Shown: positions 7,815 to 16,380 of the stretch, piece by piece | Layout of the letters: each line of letters begins with the position of its first letter | Numbering within the stretch: the first letter of the stretch is position 1 | Assembly (NCBI RefSeq): GCF_029167375.1 | Contig: NZ_JARFTP010000013.1 | Location: 62,001 to 126,000 of the forward strand | Length of the DNA: 64,000 bases | Reading direction: 5' to 3' | From: Tsukamurella sp. 8F | Lineage (GTDB): Bacteria > Actinomycetota > Actinomycetes > Mycobacteriales > Mycobacteriaceae | Made by a program: the position numbers and the translations under genes | The notes under the pieces: generated by a model | Told to the model about the DNA's origin: nothing | The model's input: only the letters and a program-made list of their open reading frames with translations | Databases searched by the model: none

Positions 7815-8777
7815 CTAGGCCTCGCCGACGATCTGGCGTGTCCGCTCCACGTCCCCGTCCATGGCGTCGATGAGCGCATCGACGGAGTCGAAGCGCACCA
7901 TGCCGCGGATGCGGTCGACGAAGTCGACTGCGACGTGTTGCCCGTACAGGTCGGCCGACGTGTCCAGGACGTACGCCTCGACGGTGCGCGTGCGGCCGGA
8001 GAACGTCGGATTGCTGCCTACCGACACCGCGGCAGGGTAGCTCTCCCCCGTCGTGACCTGCCCGACGCTGGGCCCGGGGCCGAGGACCGTGAAACGGGCG
8101 GCATAGACCCCGTCGGCCGGGATAGCGGCGTACATGGGCGGCGCGACGTTCGCCGTCGGGAACCCCAGTTCCCGGCCGCGGCCGTCGCCGCGCACCACCA
8201 CGCCCTCGACGCGGTGCGGCCGTCCGAGTGCCTCGGCAGCGGCCCGCACGTCACCGGCGTCGACGCACGATCGGATGTACGTGGACGAGTAGGTGACGGC
8301 GTGCTCGGTGAGAAGCTGCACCGAGTCGGTAGTGAAACCGAACCGCGTCCCCAGGGTGCGCAGCATCGCGACATCACCGAGCGCCTTGTAGCCGAAGGTG
8401 AAGTTGTCGCCCACCACGACGGCTGCGACGTGCAGACGCTCCAGCAGCGTCGAATGCACGAAGTCCTCGGCGGGCTGCGCTGCGAGGGTGGGAGTGAACG
8501 GCATGACGCAGAAGACGTCTATGCCGAGTTCCTGCGCCAGCTCGGCCCGGCGGGTCAGCGTGGTGAGCTGAGGCGGGTGCGAGCCGGGCCGCACCACCTC
8601 GGCCGGGTGAGGGTCGAATGTCATGAGCACCGTGGGGAGATTCCGCGCCTTGCCCTCGGCGATCGCTCTCCCGATCAGCTGGGCGTGTCCACGGTGTACA
8701 CCGTCGAATACACCGATCGTCACCACGCAGCGTCCCCAGTCCGCAGGAACGTCGTCCAGTCCTCGCCAGCGAAGCAC
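7815..8777 (-). CDS. ribF: Bifunctional riboflavin kinase / FAD synthetase
   Basis: A 320-residue RibF that phosphorylates riboflavin to FMN and adenylylates FMN to FAD. The N-terminal adenylyltransferase half shows TIGVFDGVHRGHAQLI (about 21-36), the HxGH-type nucleotide site, and SSTYIRS; the C-terminal kinase half shows GRELGFPTANV (about 202-212) and SVGSNPTFSG. The start is GTG 8777. It is divergent from the mntR gene with only 34 bases between starts, and precedes rpsO, an order shared with mycobacteria. Confidence 0.96.
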   Translation of the reverse strand: MLRWRGLDDVPADWGRCVVTIGVFDGVHRGHAQLIGRAIAEGKARNLPTVLMTFDPHPAEVVRPGSHPPQLTTLTRRAELAQELGIDVFCVMPFTPTLAAQPAEDFVHSTLLERLHVAAVVVGDNFTFGYKALGDVAMLRTLGTRFGFTTDSVQLLTEHAVTYSSTYIRSCVDAGDVRAAAEALGRPHRVEGVVVRGDGRGRELGFPTANVAPPMYAAIPADGVYAARFTVLGPGPSVGQVTTGESYPAAVSVGSNPTFSGRTRTVEAYVLDTSADLYGQHVAVDFVDRIRGMVRFDSVDALIDAMDGDVERTRQIVGEA

Positions 8778-8799
8778 GCGGCCAGCCTAACGGACCGCA

Positions 8800-8805
8800 T
8801 AAGGT
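8800..8805 (+). promoter_or_regulatory. Candidate -10 for mntR
   Basis: TAAGGT lies 6 bases before GTG 8812 with no Shine-Dalgarno. The ribF promoter must share this 34-base divergent gap or overlap the coding ends. Confidence 0.4.
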
Positions 8806-8811
8806 GGTGCC

Positions 8812-9492
8812 GTGAGCAAACCCCCGCCGCCCGTCACGGAGCTGTCCGCCGTCACCCAGGACTACCTGAAGCGGATCTGGACGGCGCAGGAGTGGGCGCC
8901 CACCAAGGTCAGTACGAAATCGCTGGCCGAGTCACTGGGCGTGTCTGCATCCACCGCGTCCGAGGCGATCCGCAAGCTGGCCGACCAGGGCCTGGTCGAT
9001 CACGAGAAGTACGGCGCCGTGACCCTCACCGACGCCGGCCGCGCGGCGGCGGTGACGATGGTGCGGCGGCACCGCCTCCTCGAGACATTCCTCGTGCGAG
9101 AGCTGGGTTACGGGTGGGACGAAGTGCACGACGAGGCCGAGATCCTCGAGCACGCCGTATCGGAGCGCTTCCTCGCCCGGCTCGACGAGCGCCTCGGGCA
9201 TCCGGACCGCGACCCGCACGGCGACCCGATCCCCCAGCCCGACGGTTCCGTGCCCACCCCCGATGCCCGCGCGCTCACGGAGCTGGACGCCGGCGAGTCG
9301 GGTGTGATCGCCAGGATCTCCGACGCCGACCCCGAGATGCTGCGCTACTTCGAGGACGTCGGCATCGCACCCGACGCCCGCGTCGAGGTGGTGGAGCTGC
9401 GTAAGTTCCTCGGCACCGTCGCGGTCAAGGTCGAGGGCTCACCGCTCGACCTCGGCGACATCGCCGCAGCATCGATCTGGGTGCGGGCCTAG
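8812..9492 (+). CDS. mntR: DtxR/MntR-family metal-dependent regulator (SirR-like)
   Basis: A 226-residue regulator. The N-terminal winged helix spans about 10-75 (VTQDYLKRIW, then SLAESLGVSASTASEAIRKL as recognition helices). The metal-binding dimer domain contains RHRLLETFLVRELGYGWDEVHDEAEILEHAVS, whose Glu, His and Glu/His match DtxR/MntR ligands. A C-terminal SH3/FeoA-like domain ends the protein. From memory the M. tuberculosis neighbour of ribF is Rv2788 (SirR/MntR), a manganese-responsive repressor, so Mn(II) is the likely effector. No MntH or Mn ABC transporter target is in the window. Confidence 0.88.
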   Translation: MSKPPPPVTELSAVTQDYLKRIWTAQEWAPTKVSTKSLAESLGVSASTASEAIRKLADQGLVDHEKYGAVTLTDAGRAAAVTMVRRHRLLETFLVRELGYGWDEVHDEAEILEHAVSERFLARLDERLGHPDRDPHGDPIPQPDGSVPTPDARALTELDAGESGVIARISDADPEMLRYFEDVGIAPDARVEVVELRKFLGTVAVKVEGSPLDLGDIAAASIWVRA

Positions 9493-9528
9493 CGCACACA
9501 TCGGGCGGGCACGGGGACGCCGCGCAAC

Positions 9529-11091
9529 CTATCGGGGTCCACCCTCGGCGTCTCCGTCCGGTTCGTACAACTGCGTCGGCACTCCGCGCCCGCGCAGCGT
9601 GACGGAGTCGACCGCATGCCACCTGTCGGCGATCGGCACGCTCGCGGCGGCCACCGTCCTCTCGGAGGCGATGGGCACGCCCGTGTTCCGCTTCGCCAGC
9701 TCCGACAGTCGCGCGGACTCGTTGACCGGGTCACCGATCACCGTGTACTCGTAGCGGTCCTCGGCGCCGACGTTGCCCGCCACCACGTCGCCGTACGACA
9801 CCCCGACGCCGGCCGCGACGCCGAGTCCGGCCGCCGCGAGCTCGCGTGCGATCTCCGCGCCCGCATCGAGGGCGGCGCCCGCGGGATCACGGTGCTGGGT
9901 GGGTGCGCCGAAGATCGCGAGCGCAGCGTCGCCCTCGAACTTGTTGATGAGCCCGCCGCGCCGGTTCACCGCGGCCACGATCACCGCGAAGAAACGGTTG
10001 AGGATCGCCACGACATCCTCCGGCCCGTGTTTGGTTGCCAGGGTGGTGGATCCCACGACGTCGACGAACAGTACGCCGACGGTGCGCCGCTCGCCGCCCA
10101 ACTGCACACCGCGAGCGAGTGCCGCCTCGACGACGTCCGGACCGACGTGCCGGCCGAACAGGTCGCGGAGCTTCTCGCGCTCCGCGAGCCCGTCGACCAT
10201 GGCGTTGAAGCCCGCTTGCAATTCACCCATCTCGGTGCCGTCGTACACCACGAGATGGGTCGTCCGGCCGCTGCGCTTGACGCTCTCCATACCGTCGATG
10301 ACCGCACGTAGGGGCGTGCTCACGCGGTCCATCCCCATATAGGTCAGCAGCAGCCCGGTGAACACGCTGGTGGCGCCGAGGATCCCGACCGAGAGCGCGA
10401 GATCCCATTTGGACGTCTGGGAGTTGCCCGCGCCGAACAACATCACCAGCACTATCCCGATGAGCGGTACGCCCGAGCCGAGCAGCCAAGTCACCATCGC
10501 GCGCATCTTCAGGCCGCGCCGCTGCATCGTCGGGAAGGATGCCAACGCCATCGCCGCGAACGGGCGCATCGCGAACTCGGTCATCAGGTACGCGGCCGCG
10601 CACACCACCGCGCCACTGAGCAGCGACGTGAGGAGCGCCTTCGGGATCAGAGCCGGCTCGCGCAGTCCGTACATCGTCGCGAACAGGGCTGCGCCCACGA
10701 TCCACAGCACGCCCTGCAGGGCCGTGAGTACCCACGGGACCCGGAACACCGACCGGGCGTCCGCGCGCGTGGGCATGGGATCGTCCTGCGCTGACCAACG
10801 CAGCATGCGCACGATCACGGCGGTGCCGCCGACCGCACCGATCAGGAAAGCGAGACAGATGTAGACGGGCAACACGACGAAGTCGATCACCATCAGGTCC
10901 GAGCGGAACACCGTCGGGTTGGGTATCCCGACCGTGCCGAGCACCGACACCATCGCGACACCGATCAGGTTGGCGAACACGACGTTGAACGTCAGGAGTA
11001 TCTGCACCCGCAGGCGCCGCACCGTCGGCGAATCTCTCCTCGACCCGAGCAGGATCGATCCGTATTCGGCTGCGCTCCGCCGGATTCTCAT
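9529..11091 (-). CDS. Membrane HAMP-linked class III nucleotide cyclase
   Basis: A 520-residue integral membrane cyclase of the mycobacterial Rv1318c-Rv1320c/Rv3645 type: about six transmembrane segments, a HAMP-like linker (MGMDRVSTPLRAVIDGMESVKRSG), then the catalytic domain. Catalytic residues are visible: FVDVVGST and EGDAALAIFG supply the two metal Asp, NKFEGD the substrate-binding Lys, and IGDPVNESARL the Asp/Arg site. It should make cAMP from ATP. I place the start at ATG 11091, 7 bases after TAGTGT and without an SD; an in-frame start at 11160 is possible. It is downstream of the HTH-citrate synthase gene on the same strand. Confidence 0.88.
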   Translation of the reverse strand: MRIRRSAAEYGSILLGSRRDSPTVRRLRVQILLTFNVVFANLIGVAMVSVLGTVGIPNPTVFRSDLMVIDFVVLPVYICLAFLIGAVGGTAVIVRMLRWSAQDDPMPTRADARSVFRVPWVLTALQGVLWIVGAALFATMYGLREPALIPKALLTSLLSGAVVCAAAYLMTEFAMRPFAAMALASFPTMQRRGLKMRAMVTWLLGSGVPLIGIVLVMLFGAGNSQTSKWDLALSVGILGATSVFTGLLLTYMGMDRVSTPLRAVIDGMESVKRSGRTTHLVVYDGTEMGELQAGFNAMVDGLAEREKLRDLFGRHVGPDVVEAALARGVQLGGERRTVGVLFVDVVGSTTLATKHGPEDVVAILNRFFAVIVAAVNRRGGLINKFEGDAALAIFGAPTQHRDPAGAALDAGAEIARELAAAGLGVAAGVGVSYGDVVAGNVGAEDRYEYTVIGDPVNESARLSELAKRNTGVPIASERTVAAASVPIADRWHAVDSVTLRGRGVPTQLYEPDGDAEGGPR

Positions 11092-11098
11092 GCGCGGA

Positions 11099-11104
11099 AC
11101 ACTA
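11099..11104 (-). promoter_or_regulatory. Candidate -10 for the cyclase gene
   Basis: Minus-strand TAGTGT is 7 bases before ATG 11091, the spacing expected of a leaderless start, and argues against the start at 11160. Confidence 0.45.
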
Positions 11105-11166
11105 TTCGATCCCGTGACTTCCCCGGGCCCGGGCGTCCCGGCGTTTCGTCGGGCCGTCATGCCACG

Positions 11167-12225
11167 TCAGACGTCCGCACGGCCGCGCCAACGCAGCGGC
11201 GCCTCGTCGTACTCCTCCGCCACGTGGGCGGCCATCCCGACGATGCGCGAGTACTGGAAGACCACCTCCGGCGCGCCTGCGGGCAGTCCCAGCGCCAGGC
11301 ACACCGCGGCTCCCGCGAGGTCGACGTTCACGGGCCGCTCGACCCGCTCGCATAGAGCGTCGACGGCGGCGAGCACCGCCTCGCCGCCGAGCAGGTCCAG
11401 CACGACGCGGGCGCGGGGATCGTCGCCGGTGTAGACGATGTGCCCGAACCCCGGAACGCGCCCGGTGCGGCGGACGGCACGGGTTATCGCGACGTCCGGG
11501 TCGTCTCCCGCCGCGACCGCGGCCAGCAGCTCGTAGGCGTGCACCGGTGCCCCGCCGTGCAGCGGCCCGGCCATCGCTCCCAATCCTGCCGACAGCGTGT
11601 CGTAGAGGCCGGCACGCGTGCTCGCAGCGACCCGGGCGGCCGTCGCCGCCACCGCGAGGCCGTTGTCGATGAGGCAGGTCGAGTAGACCTGGAGCCACGG
11701 ATGCTCGAAAGGGATCTCGGGCACCACGGTGGCGAGCGTTCCGAGCAGCGCGAGGGTGCGGCCGGACAGGCCGGCGCGCTCGCCGCGCAGTGGATCCTCG
11801 GCGGCGATCTCCGCGACCGCCAGCGGAATCCGGCGCTCCAGTGGCACGCGCCGCACGCGCGCCACATCCAGGTCCGGCGCCGCCGGGACCGACCCGGAGT
11901 GCTGCAGGACGAACGCCGCCGCGTGAGCGAAATCCATTTCCGCGCAAACCGTTTCTATGGGTACCCCACGAAGCGACAGCCCTCGCGGGGTGATCGACGA
12001 AACCTTGGTCGCGACCGACCGGAACCGCAGCAACCGCTCCCCGGCCCGTCGGCCATCGTGCTTCGCCGCCGCGAGCGCGTCCACCTCCGCCCGGTCGAAC
12101 AACGACTCCTCCTGACCGGGCCTGCGCGTCGACGTCAGGATGCCCCGACTCACGTACGAGTAGAGCGTTCCGCGCTTCACGCCGAGCCGCTGCGCCGCCT
12201 CCGACGTGGTGATCCAGGTCTGCAC
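11167..12225 (-). CDS. HTH-fused citrate/2-methylcitrate synthase homologue
   Basis: A 352-residue two-part protein. Residues 1-50 are an excisionase/MerR-like helix-turn-helix (TSEAAQRLGVKRGTLYSYVSRGIL) with a DRAEVDAL element; the rest is a citrate synthase small/large domain. Active-site positions remain: GPLHGGAP (His), GFGHIVYTGDDPRAR (His) and NVDLAG (Asp). The C-terminus is short: the usual IxRPxxxYxG segment is replaced by APLRWRGRADV. It may condense acyl-CoA with oxaloacetate, or act mainly as a metabolite-sensing regulator; both are inferences. It is divergent from citA with 55 bases between starts, and two palindromes lie there. Confidence 0.85.
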   Translation of the reverse strand: MQTWITTSEAAQRLGVKRGTLYSYVSRGILTSTRRPGQEESLFDRAEVDALAAAKHDGRRAGERLLRFRSVATKVSSITPRGLSLRGVPIETVCAEMDFAHAAAFVLQHSGSVPAAPDLDVARVRRVPLERRIPLAVAEIAAEDPLRGERAGLSGRTLALLGTLATVVPEIPFEHPWLQVYSTCLIDNGLAVAATAARVAASTRAGLYDTLSAGLGAMAGPLHGGAPVHAYELLAAVAAGDDPDVAITRAVRRTGRVPGFGHIVYTGDDPRARVVLDLLGGEAVLAAVDALCERVERPVNVDLAGAAVCLALGLPAGAPEVVFQYSRIVGMAAHVAEEYDEAPLRWRGRADV

Positions 12226-12229
12226 GGAA

Positions 12230-12264
12230 TTGATTGAATCAACATTGCGCGGTGTTGATCAACA
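12230..12264. promoter_or_regulatory. Two palindromes between the citrate synthase genes, candidate operators
   Basis: TTGATT-G-AATCAA (12230-12242) and TGTTGATCAACA (12253-12264) share the half-site TTGAT and lie 23 bases apart centre to centre, about two helical turns. They fill the 55-base gap between the divergent starts (12225 minus, 12281 plus). The likely ligand is the HTH of the fused synthase; that is an inference. Confidence 0.6.
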
Positions 12265-12280
12265 GCGCCACACTCGACCT

Positions 12281-13429
12281 ATGACCACCATCATCGCCCC
12301 TCGGGGGCTCAAGAACGTCGTCGTCGCCGACACCACCCTCGGCGACGTTCGCGGGGACGAGGGCTTCTACCACTACCGCCAATACGAGGCCACGGAGCTC
12401 GCGCGCACCGCGACCTTCGAGGACGTCTGGCACCTCATGCTTTTCGGCCGCCTGCCCGAGCCCGCCGAGTCCGACGCCTTCGCTCGACGCGTGGGCGCGC
12501 TACGTGAGGTGCCCGGCACCGTCCTCGACCTCATCCGGCGCGCGGCCGGGCCCGGTACCGACCCGCTGCACGTACTGCGCCTGGCCGTCGCCGCGCTCGG
12601 GCTCGCGGACCCGCCCATGTACGACCAGAGTCCCGACGAGCGGCTCGAAGCCGCATTGCGGTACGCCGCCGCCGTCCCGACGATCCTCGCCGCCGCCCAT
12701 CGGACGGCCTCCGGACTGCCGATACTGGCCCCCGACCCTGCCGCCGGCCACGCCGCGGACTACCTGCGGATGTCGACGGGTGCGGCAGCCGCACGCGACG
12801 TCGCGGCGGTGCAGACGTATCTGGTGGCCACCGTCGATCACGGATTCAACGCGTCGACCTTCGCGGGGCGCGTGGTGGCGTCGACGGGTTCGGACGTGGC
12901 GTCGTGCCTGCTCGGAGCGATCGGGGCGTTCCTCGGCCCACTGCACGGCGGCGCTCCGAGCCGCGCCCTCGCCGCGCTCGACGAGATCGGCGACCCGGCT
13001 CGCACGCGCGACTGGGTGCGAACACGCATCGCATCAGGCGAGAAGATCATGGGCTTCGGACACGCCGTGTATCGCACTCACGATCCGCGATCCGAACTGC
13101 TGAAAGCGGTCGCGCGCGAGTACGACGGCCCGCTGGTGGAACGTGCCGTCGCGGTGGAGGACGAGATCGAGGCCGCGATCGCCGAGCTGAAACCGGACCA
13201 CCCGCTGTACGCGAACGTCGAGTACTACGCAGGGGTCGTCATGAGCCTCGCCGGGCTGCCGCCGGAGATGTTCACTCCCACGTTCTGCGTGGCGCGCGTG
13301 GTCGGCTGGTCGGCACACCTGCTGGAGCAGGCAGCGGAAGGCAAGATCATCCGGCCGTCGGCGCGCTACTCGGGACCGGAACCGACATCCACGATCAGCA
13401 GCTCGGGTACGCCCGTGGGCGCACGCTAG
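12281..13429 (+). CDS. citA: Citrate synthase, CitA-like
   Basis: A 382-residue citrate synthase that condenses acetyl-CoA with oxaloacetate at the head of the TCA cycle. The open frame begins 75 bases earlier, but ATG 12281 follows both palindromes and matches the family start. Seen: DHGFNASTFAGRV, GPLHGGAPSRAL (His), GEKIMGFGHAVYRTHDPR (His), NVEYYAGVV with Glu where many synthases have Asp, and the ending IIRPSARYSGP. The Asp-to-Glu change also occurs in my recollection of M. tuberculosis CitA, so it is subfamily character. Its divergent neighbour is an HTH-citrate synthase, a likely regulator. A CACACT hexamer 6 bases before ATG may be its -10. Confidence 0.93.
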   Translation: MTTIIAPRGLKNVVVADTTLGDVRGDEGFYHYRQYEATELARTATFEDVWHLMLFGRLPEPAESDAFARRVGALREVPGTVLDLIRRAAGPGTDPLHVLRLAVAALGLADPPMYDQSPDERLEAALRYAAAVPTILAAAHRTASGLPILAPDPAAGHAADYLRMSTGAAAARDVAAVQTYLVATVDHGFNASTFAGRVVASTGSDVASCLLGAIGAFLGPLHGGAPSRALAALDEIGDPARTRDWVRTRIASGEKIMGFGHAVYRTHDPRSELLKAVAREYDGPLVERAVAVEDEIEAAIAELKPDHPLYANVEYYAGVVMSLAGLPPEMFTPTFCVARVVGWSAHLLEQAAEGKIIRPSARYSGPEPTSTISSSGTPVGAR

Positions 13430-13522
13430 CACCGGCTGTTCGCGGCGTTCTATCGTCGCTGCGCCCACTCCCCGGCCGGGCCGGACCGCGCTCTCCGCAT
13501 GGGCGGGCACCGCCGGAATGGC

Positions 13523-13528
13523 TACGCT
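13523..13528 (+). promoter_or_regulatory. Candidate -10 for the 13536 gene
   Basis: TACGCT is 7 bases before ATG 13536. CTGGAG in the gap is a weak alternative Shine-Dalgarno. Confidence 0.4.
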
Positions 13529-13535
13529 GGAGTCC

Positions 13536-13811
13536 ATGACCGATCCCGAACCGCCCATCGACGCGGAGATCGTCGATGCTGCTCCCTCGTACGAGCAGGT
13601 CACCGGGTACACGGAGGGCGGCGTGCCGACGTTCGACCACGTCCGCGATCTGATCGAACGCCGCACGGCGACTGCGATCGGCGCAGAGGAGCTCGCCCAC
13701 GAGACGCAGGCCGGCCACGATTCCGAGCGTGCGTTCGACGAGCGGAAGAAGGCCGCCAAGGCCAGACTCGACGAGATCCGCCGGACCCTCGACCGCCCCG
13801 ACGAGTCCTAG
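13536..13811 (+). CDS. Small acidic hypothetical protein
   Basis: A 91-residue soluble protein rich in Asp and Glu at the start (MTDPEPPIDAEIVD) and mostly helical and charged at the end (ERAFDERKKAAKARLDEIRRTL), without Cys or membrane segments. I do not recognise a family. An ATG 18 bases upstream is in frame but the TACGCT spacing favours 13536. It converges on truB: its TAG and the truB TAG share the CTAG at 13808-13811. High G/C at third positions and compact composition support a real gene. Confidence 0.65.
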   Translation: MTDPEPPIDAEIVDAAPSYEQVTGYTEGGVPTFDHVRDLIERRTATAIGAEELAHETQAGHDSERAFDERKKAAKARLDEIRRTLDRPDES

Positions 13812-14692
13812 ACCGCGGGCCGGACCACGAAGACGGACGCCGCGCGGCGGCCGGACTCCTGCAACAGCGCGATGGCGCGCCCATCGGTGTCGACGGCGGC
13901 GTAGACACCGTCGATGCCGACAGGCTCCAGCCAGCGACCCAGGGAGAGGTCGACGGCCTGGTCCGCGGTCACCGGTCGCACGCGGAACCCCGCCGCGACC
14001 GCATCGTCGATGCCGTACGACAGCCTCGGCGACTCCGCGAGGGACTCCAGCGTGACCGCATGCGACAGGTCGTATGGGCCGACGCGGGTGCGCCGCAGTG
14101 CGGTCAGGTGCCCGCCGACGCCGAGCCCGGCCCCCAGGTCCCGGGCGAGCGCACGGACATATGTTCCACTCGAACACTCCACGGACACATCGACATCCAG
14201 GAAGGCACCCGCACGCCGGAACGCCGATACGGTGAACTCCGATACGGTCACCGGGCGCGCGGGCAGGTCGACCTCGACACCCTCACGGACCAGCTGGTGC
14301 GCGCGCTTGCCGTCGACCTTGATGGCGCTCACCGAACTCGGACGCTGCGCGATGTCTCCCGTCAGTTCGGCGACTCCGGCGAGCACAGCGGCCTCGTCGA
14401 CGCCCGCAGCGGAGGCCGACGACACGACCCCGCCCTCTGCATCGTCGGTGGTTGTAGCGGCACCCAGGCGGATCGTCGCGTCGTACGCCTTGGTCGTGAG
14501 CGCAAGATGGCCGAGAAGCTTTGTGGCGCGCTCGATTCCGACGATCAAAACACCGGTCGCCATCGGGTCCAGTGTGCCCGCATGGCCCACCCGCCGCGTC
14601 TTCATCGCGCGACGGCACCGCGACACGACGTCGTGCGACGTCATTCCCGCGGGCTTGTCCACGATCACCAGGCCGGCCCCCTCGGGCTCCAT
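13808..14692 (-). CDS. truB: tRNA pseudouridine(55) synthase
   Basis: A 294-residue TruB that converts U55 of tRNAs to pseudouridine. Signature blocks are DKPAGMTSHDVVSRCRR, the catalytic-Asp loop VGHAGTLDPMATGVL (Asp at about residue 40) and the insert CSSGTYVRALARDLG; a C-terminal PUA-like part follows. ATG 14692 is chosen; GTG 14701 is an alternative just downstream of the pptT stop. It lies immediately after pptT, so it is probably the last gene of the pptH-pptT-truB operon. Confidence 0.95.
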   Translation of the reverse strand: MEPEGAGLVIVDKPAGMTSHDVVSRCRRAMKTRRVGHAGTLDPMATGVLIVGIERATKLLGHLALTTKAYDATIRLGAATTTDDAEGGVVSSASAAGVDEAAVLAGVAELTGDIAQRPSSVSAIKVDGKRAHQLVREGVEVDLPARPVTVSEFTVSAFRRAGAFLDVDVSVECSSGTYVRALARDLGAGLGVGGHLTALRRTRVGPYDLSHAVTLESLAESPRLSYGIDDAVAAGFRVRPVTADQAVDLSLGRWLEPVGIDGVYAAVDTDGRAIALLQESGRRAASVFVVRPAV

Positions 14693-14702
14693 GAATCCCA
14701 CG

Positions 14703-15377
14703 TCATACCACCGCGATCGACGCCAGGATCAGGTCGTCCACGACGCGCCAGCGCCCGTCGAACGCGACGAGCGGCGTCCCACCGTCGGTCACGGAACCGT
14801 CGATCAGGATGTGGGACCTGAACTCCCCGCTCACCCCCGCATCCGCCCAGTCGGTGCGCGTGAACGTGATCTCCGCATCCTCGAAGCCGAGCCACCGTTC
14901 CGTCAGCGGGAACCACGCCTTATAGGTCGCTTCCTTGGCGCAGAACAGGATTCGATCCCACGCCAGGCCATCGTCGAGACGGGACGCGAGCACCGCGCGT
15001 TCTGACTCGACGGACACCGTGTCGAGCACCTTGTCCGGCAACGGCAGGTGCGGCTCGGCGTCTATGCCGATGGCGCGCACCCCCATGCTGCGTCCGACCA
15101 CGGCCCCACGGAAGCCCTCACAGTGCGTCAGCGCGCCGACGACCCCGCGTGGCCACAGCGGCTGCCCCTTGTCCCCCTTGAGGATGGGCCCCGCTTCGAC
15201 CCCCAGCTCGGCCAGCGCCTCGCGGGCCAGGTGACGCACCGTCGTGTACTCGCGGCGGCGCTTCTCGACGGCGCGCGCGATCTCGGCCTCCTCGCGCGGC
15301 AGCAGCGTCAGTCCCTCCGGGTCCACAGTGGTCTCGCGCGCTATCACGCCGCGCGGCATCATCGGCTGCAGAATCAC
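14703..15377 (-). CDS. pptT: 4'-phosphopantetheinyl transferase PptT (Sfp/EntD type)
   Basis: A 224-residue PPTase that transfers phosphopantetheine from CoA to acyl- and peptidyl-carrier domains for mycolate, lipid and siderophore synthases. The core motifs are IGIDAEPH (Asp/Glu metal ligands, about 103-110) and FCAKEATYKAW (Glu, Lys of the second metal site). ALTHCEGF and WLGFEDAEI flank them. The GTG start overlaps the upstream pptH stop by four bases (GTGA). As recalled from M. tuberculosis work, PptT and PptH catalyse opposing reactions, so their coupling suggests balanced dosage. Confidence 0.94.
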   Translation of the reverse strand: MILQPMMPRGVIARETTVDPEGLTLLPREEAEIARAVEKRRREYTTVRHLAREALAELGVEAGPILKGDKGQPLWPRGVVGALTHCEGFRGAVVGRSMGVRAIGIDAEPHLPLPDKVLDTVSVESERAVLASRLDDGLAWDRILFCAKEATYKAWFPLTERWLGFEDAEITFTRTDWADAGVSGEFRSHILIDGSVTDGGTPLVAFDGRWRVVDDLILASIAVV

Positions 15378-16300
15378 TTCTCGTCCTCCCCCATCGCCCT
15401 GCGGCGCGCCGCCTCGGCCTCAGCCGGATCCACCCGGAAATGCACACCGTATTCGCCGAGCGACTCGGACGTATATCCGGGATGCGGAAGTATCTGCCGC
15501 AGAAGGGGTTCCGGCAGACCACGCCGCCGCCACTCGCGCGGGTACCCCACGGAGACCTCCTCGAAGCGCACATCGTCATACCACGTGGTACGCGGAATGT
15601 GCAGGTGCCCGTATACGCAACAGTCGGCGTTGTATCGCAGGTGCCAGTCCTCGGTCTCGGTGGTACCGCACCACAGGGCGAAGTCCGGGTAGTACAACAC
15701 GTCGCAGGGCTCGCGTCGCAGCGGCCAGTGGTTGATGAGCACCGTCGGCTGCGAGGTGTCCACAGCTGCAAGACGTCTGCGCGTGTAGTCGAGGCGCGCC
15801 CGGCACCACGCGTCGCGCGTCGCGTACGGCTCGGCCGACAGCAGGAACTCGTCGGTCGCGACGACGTTGCGTTCACGCGCGCCCGCGAGCGCCTGTAGCT
15901 TGGTGAGGCCCGCGGCCCGGAAGCTGTAGTCGTACAGCAGGAACATGGGCACGACGGTGACCGGCGACCCGCCCGCGTCCCAGACCGGATACGGATCCTC
16001 GGGCGTGAGCACACCGCGGTTACGGCATATCTCGACGAGGTAGTCGTACCGGGCCTCCCCGTGGATCTGCATCGGATCCTTGGACGTCGTGTAGAGCTCG
16101 TGATTGCCGGGCACCCAGATCACCTTGGCGAACCGCCGGACCAGCGTGCCGAGTACCTCGTCGAGCACATCCGAGCGCTCGCACACGTCGCCGCAGACGA
16201 TCAGCCAGTCGTCCTCCGACTCGCTGCGGATCTGCTCGACTACGCCCTCGTTGCCGCGATGCCCGACGTGCAGGTCACTGATCGCATAGAGCTTCGCCAC
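15374..16300 (-). CDS. pptH: Metallophosphoesterase, phosphopantetheinyl hydrolase PptH-like
   Basis: A 308-residue calcineurin-like phosphoesterase. The metal ligands are in order: DLHVGH (D, H), GDVCERS (D), GNHELY (NH), NHWPL (H) and GHLHIPRT (H, H). From memory its M. tuberculosis counterpart, adjacent to pptT, is Rv2795c/PptH, which removes phosphopantetheine from carrier proteins; that activity is transferred here by position and family. It is the first gene of the pptH-pptT-truB unit. A Glu/Ala/Arg-rich tail closes the protein. Confidence 0.88.
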   Translation of the reverse strand: MAKLYAISDLHVGHRGNEGVVEQIRSESEDDWLIVCGDVCERSDVLDEVLGTLVRRFAKVIWVPGNHELYTTSKDPMQIHGEARYDYLVEICRNRGVLTPEDPYPVWDAGGSPVTVVPMFLLYDYSFRAAGLTKLQALAGARERNVVATDEFLLSAEPYATRDAWCRARLDYTRRRLAAVDTSQPTVLINHWPLRREPCDVLYYPDFALWCGTTETEDWHLRYNADCCVYGHLHIPRTTWYDDVRFEEVSVGYPREWRRRGLPEPLLRQILPHPGYTSESLGEYGVHFRVDPAEAEAARRRAMGEDEK

Positions 16301-16380
16301 CCCTCCACGCTACCGACCCTCGGTCTGCGCCTCCGGGCCGCCCGTGCAGACCGGACGCCGTGGGACGGCACCGGCAGAGG

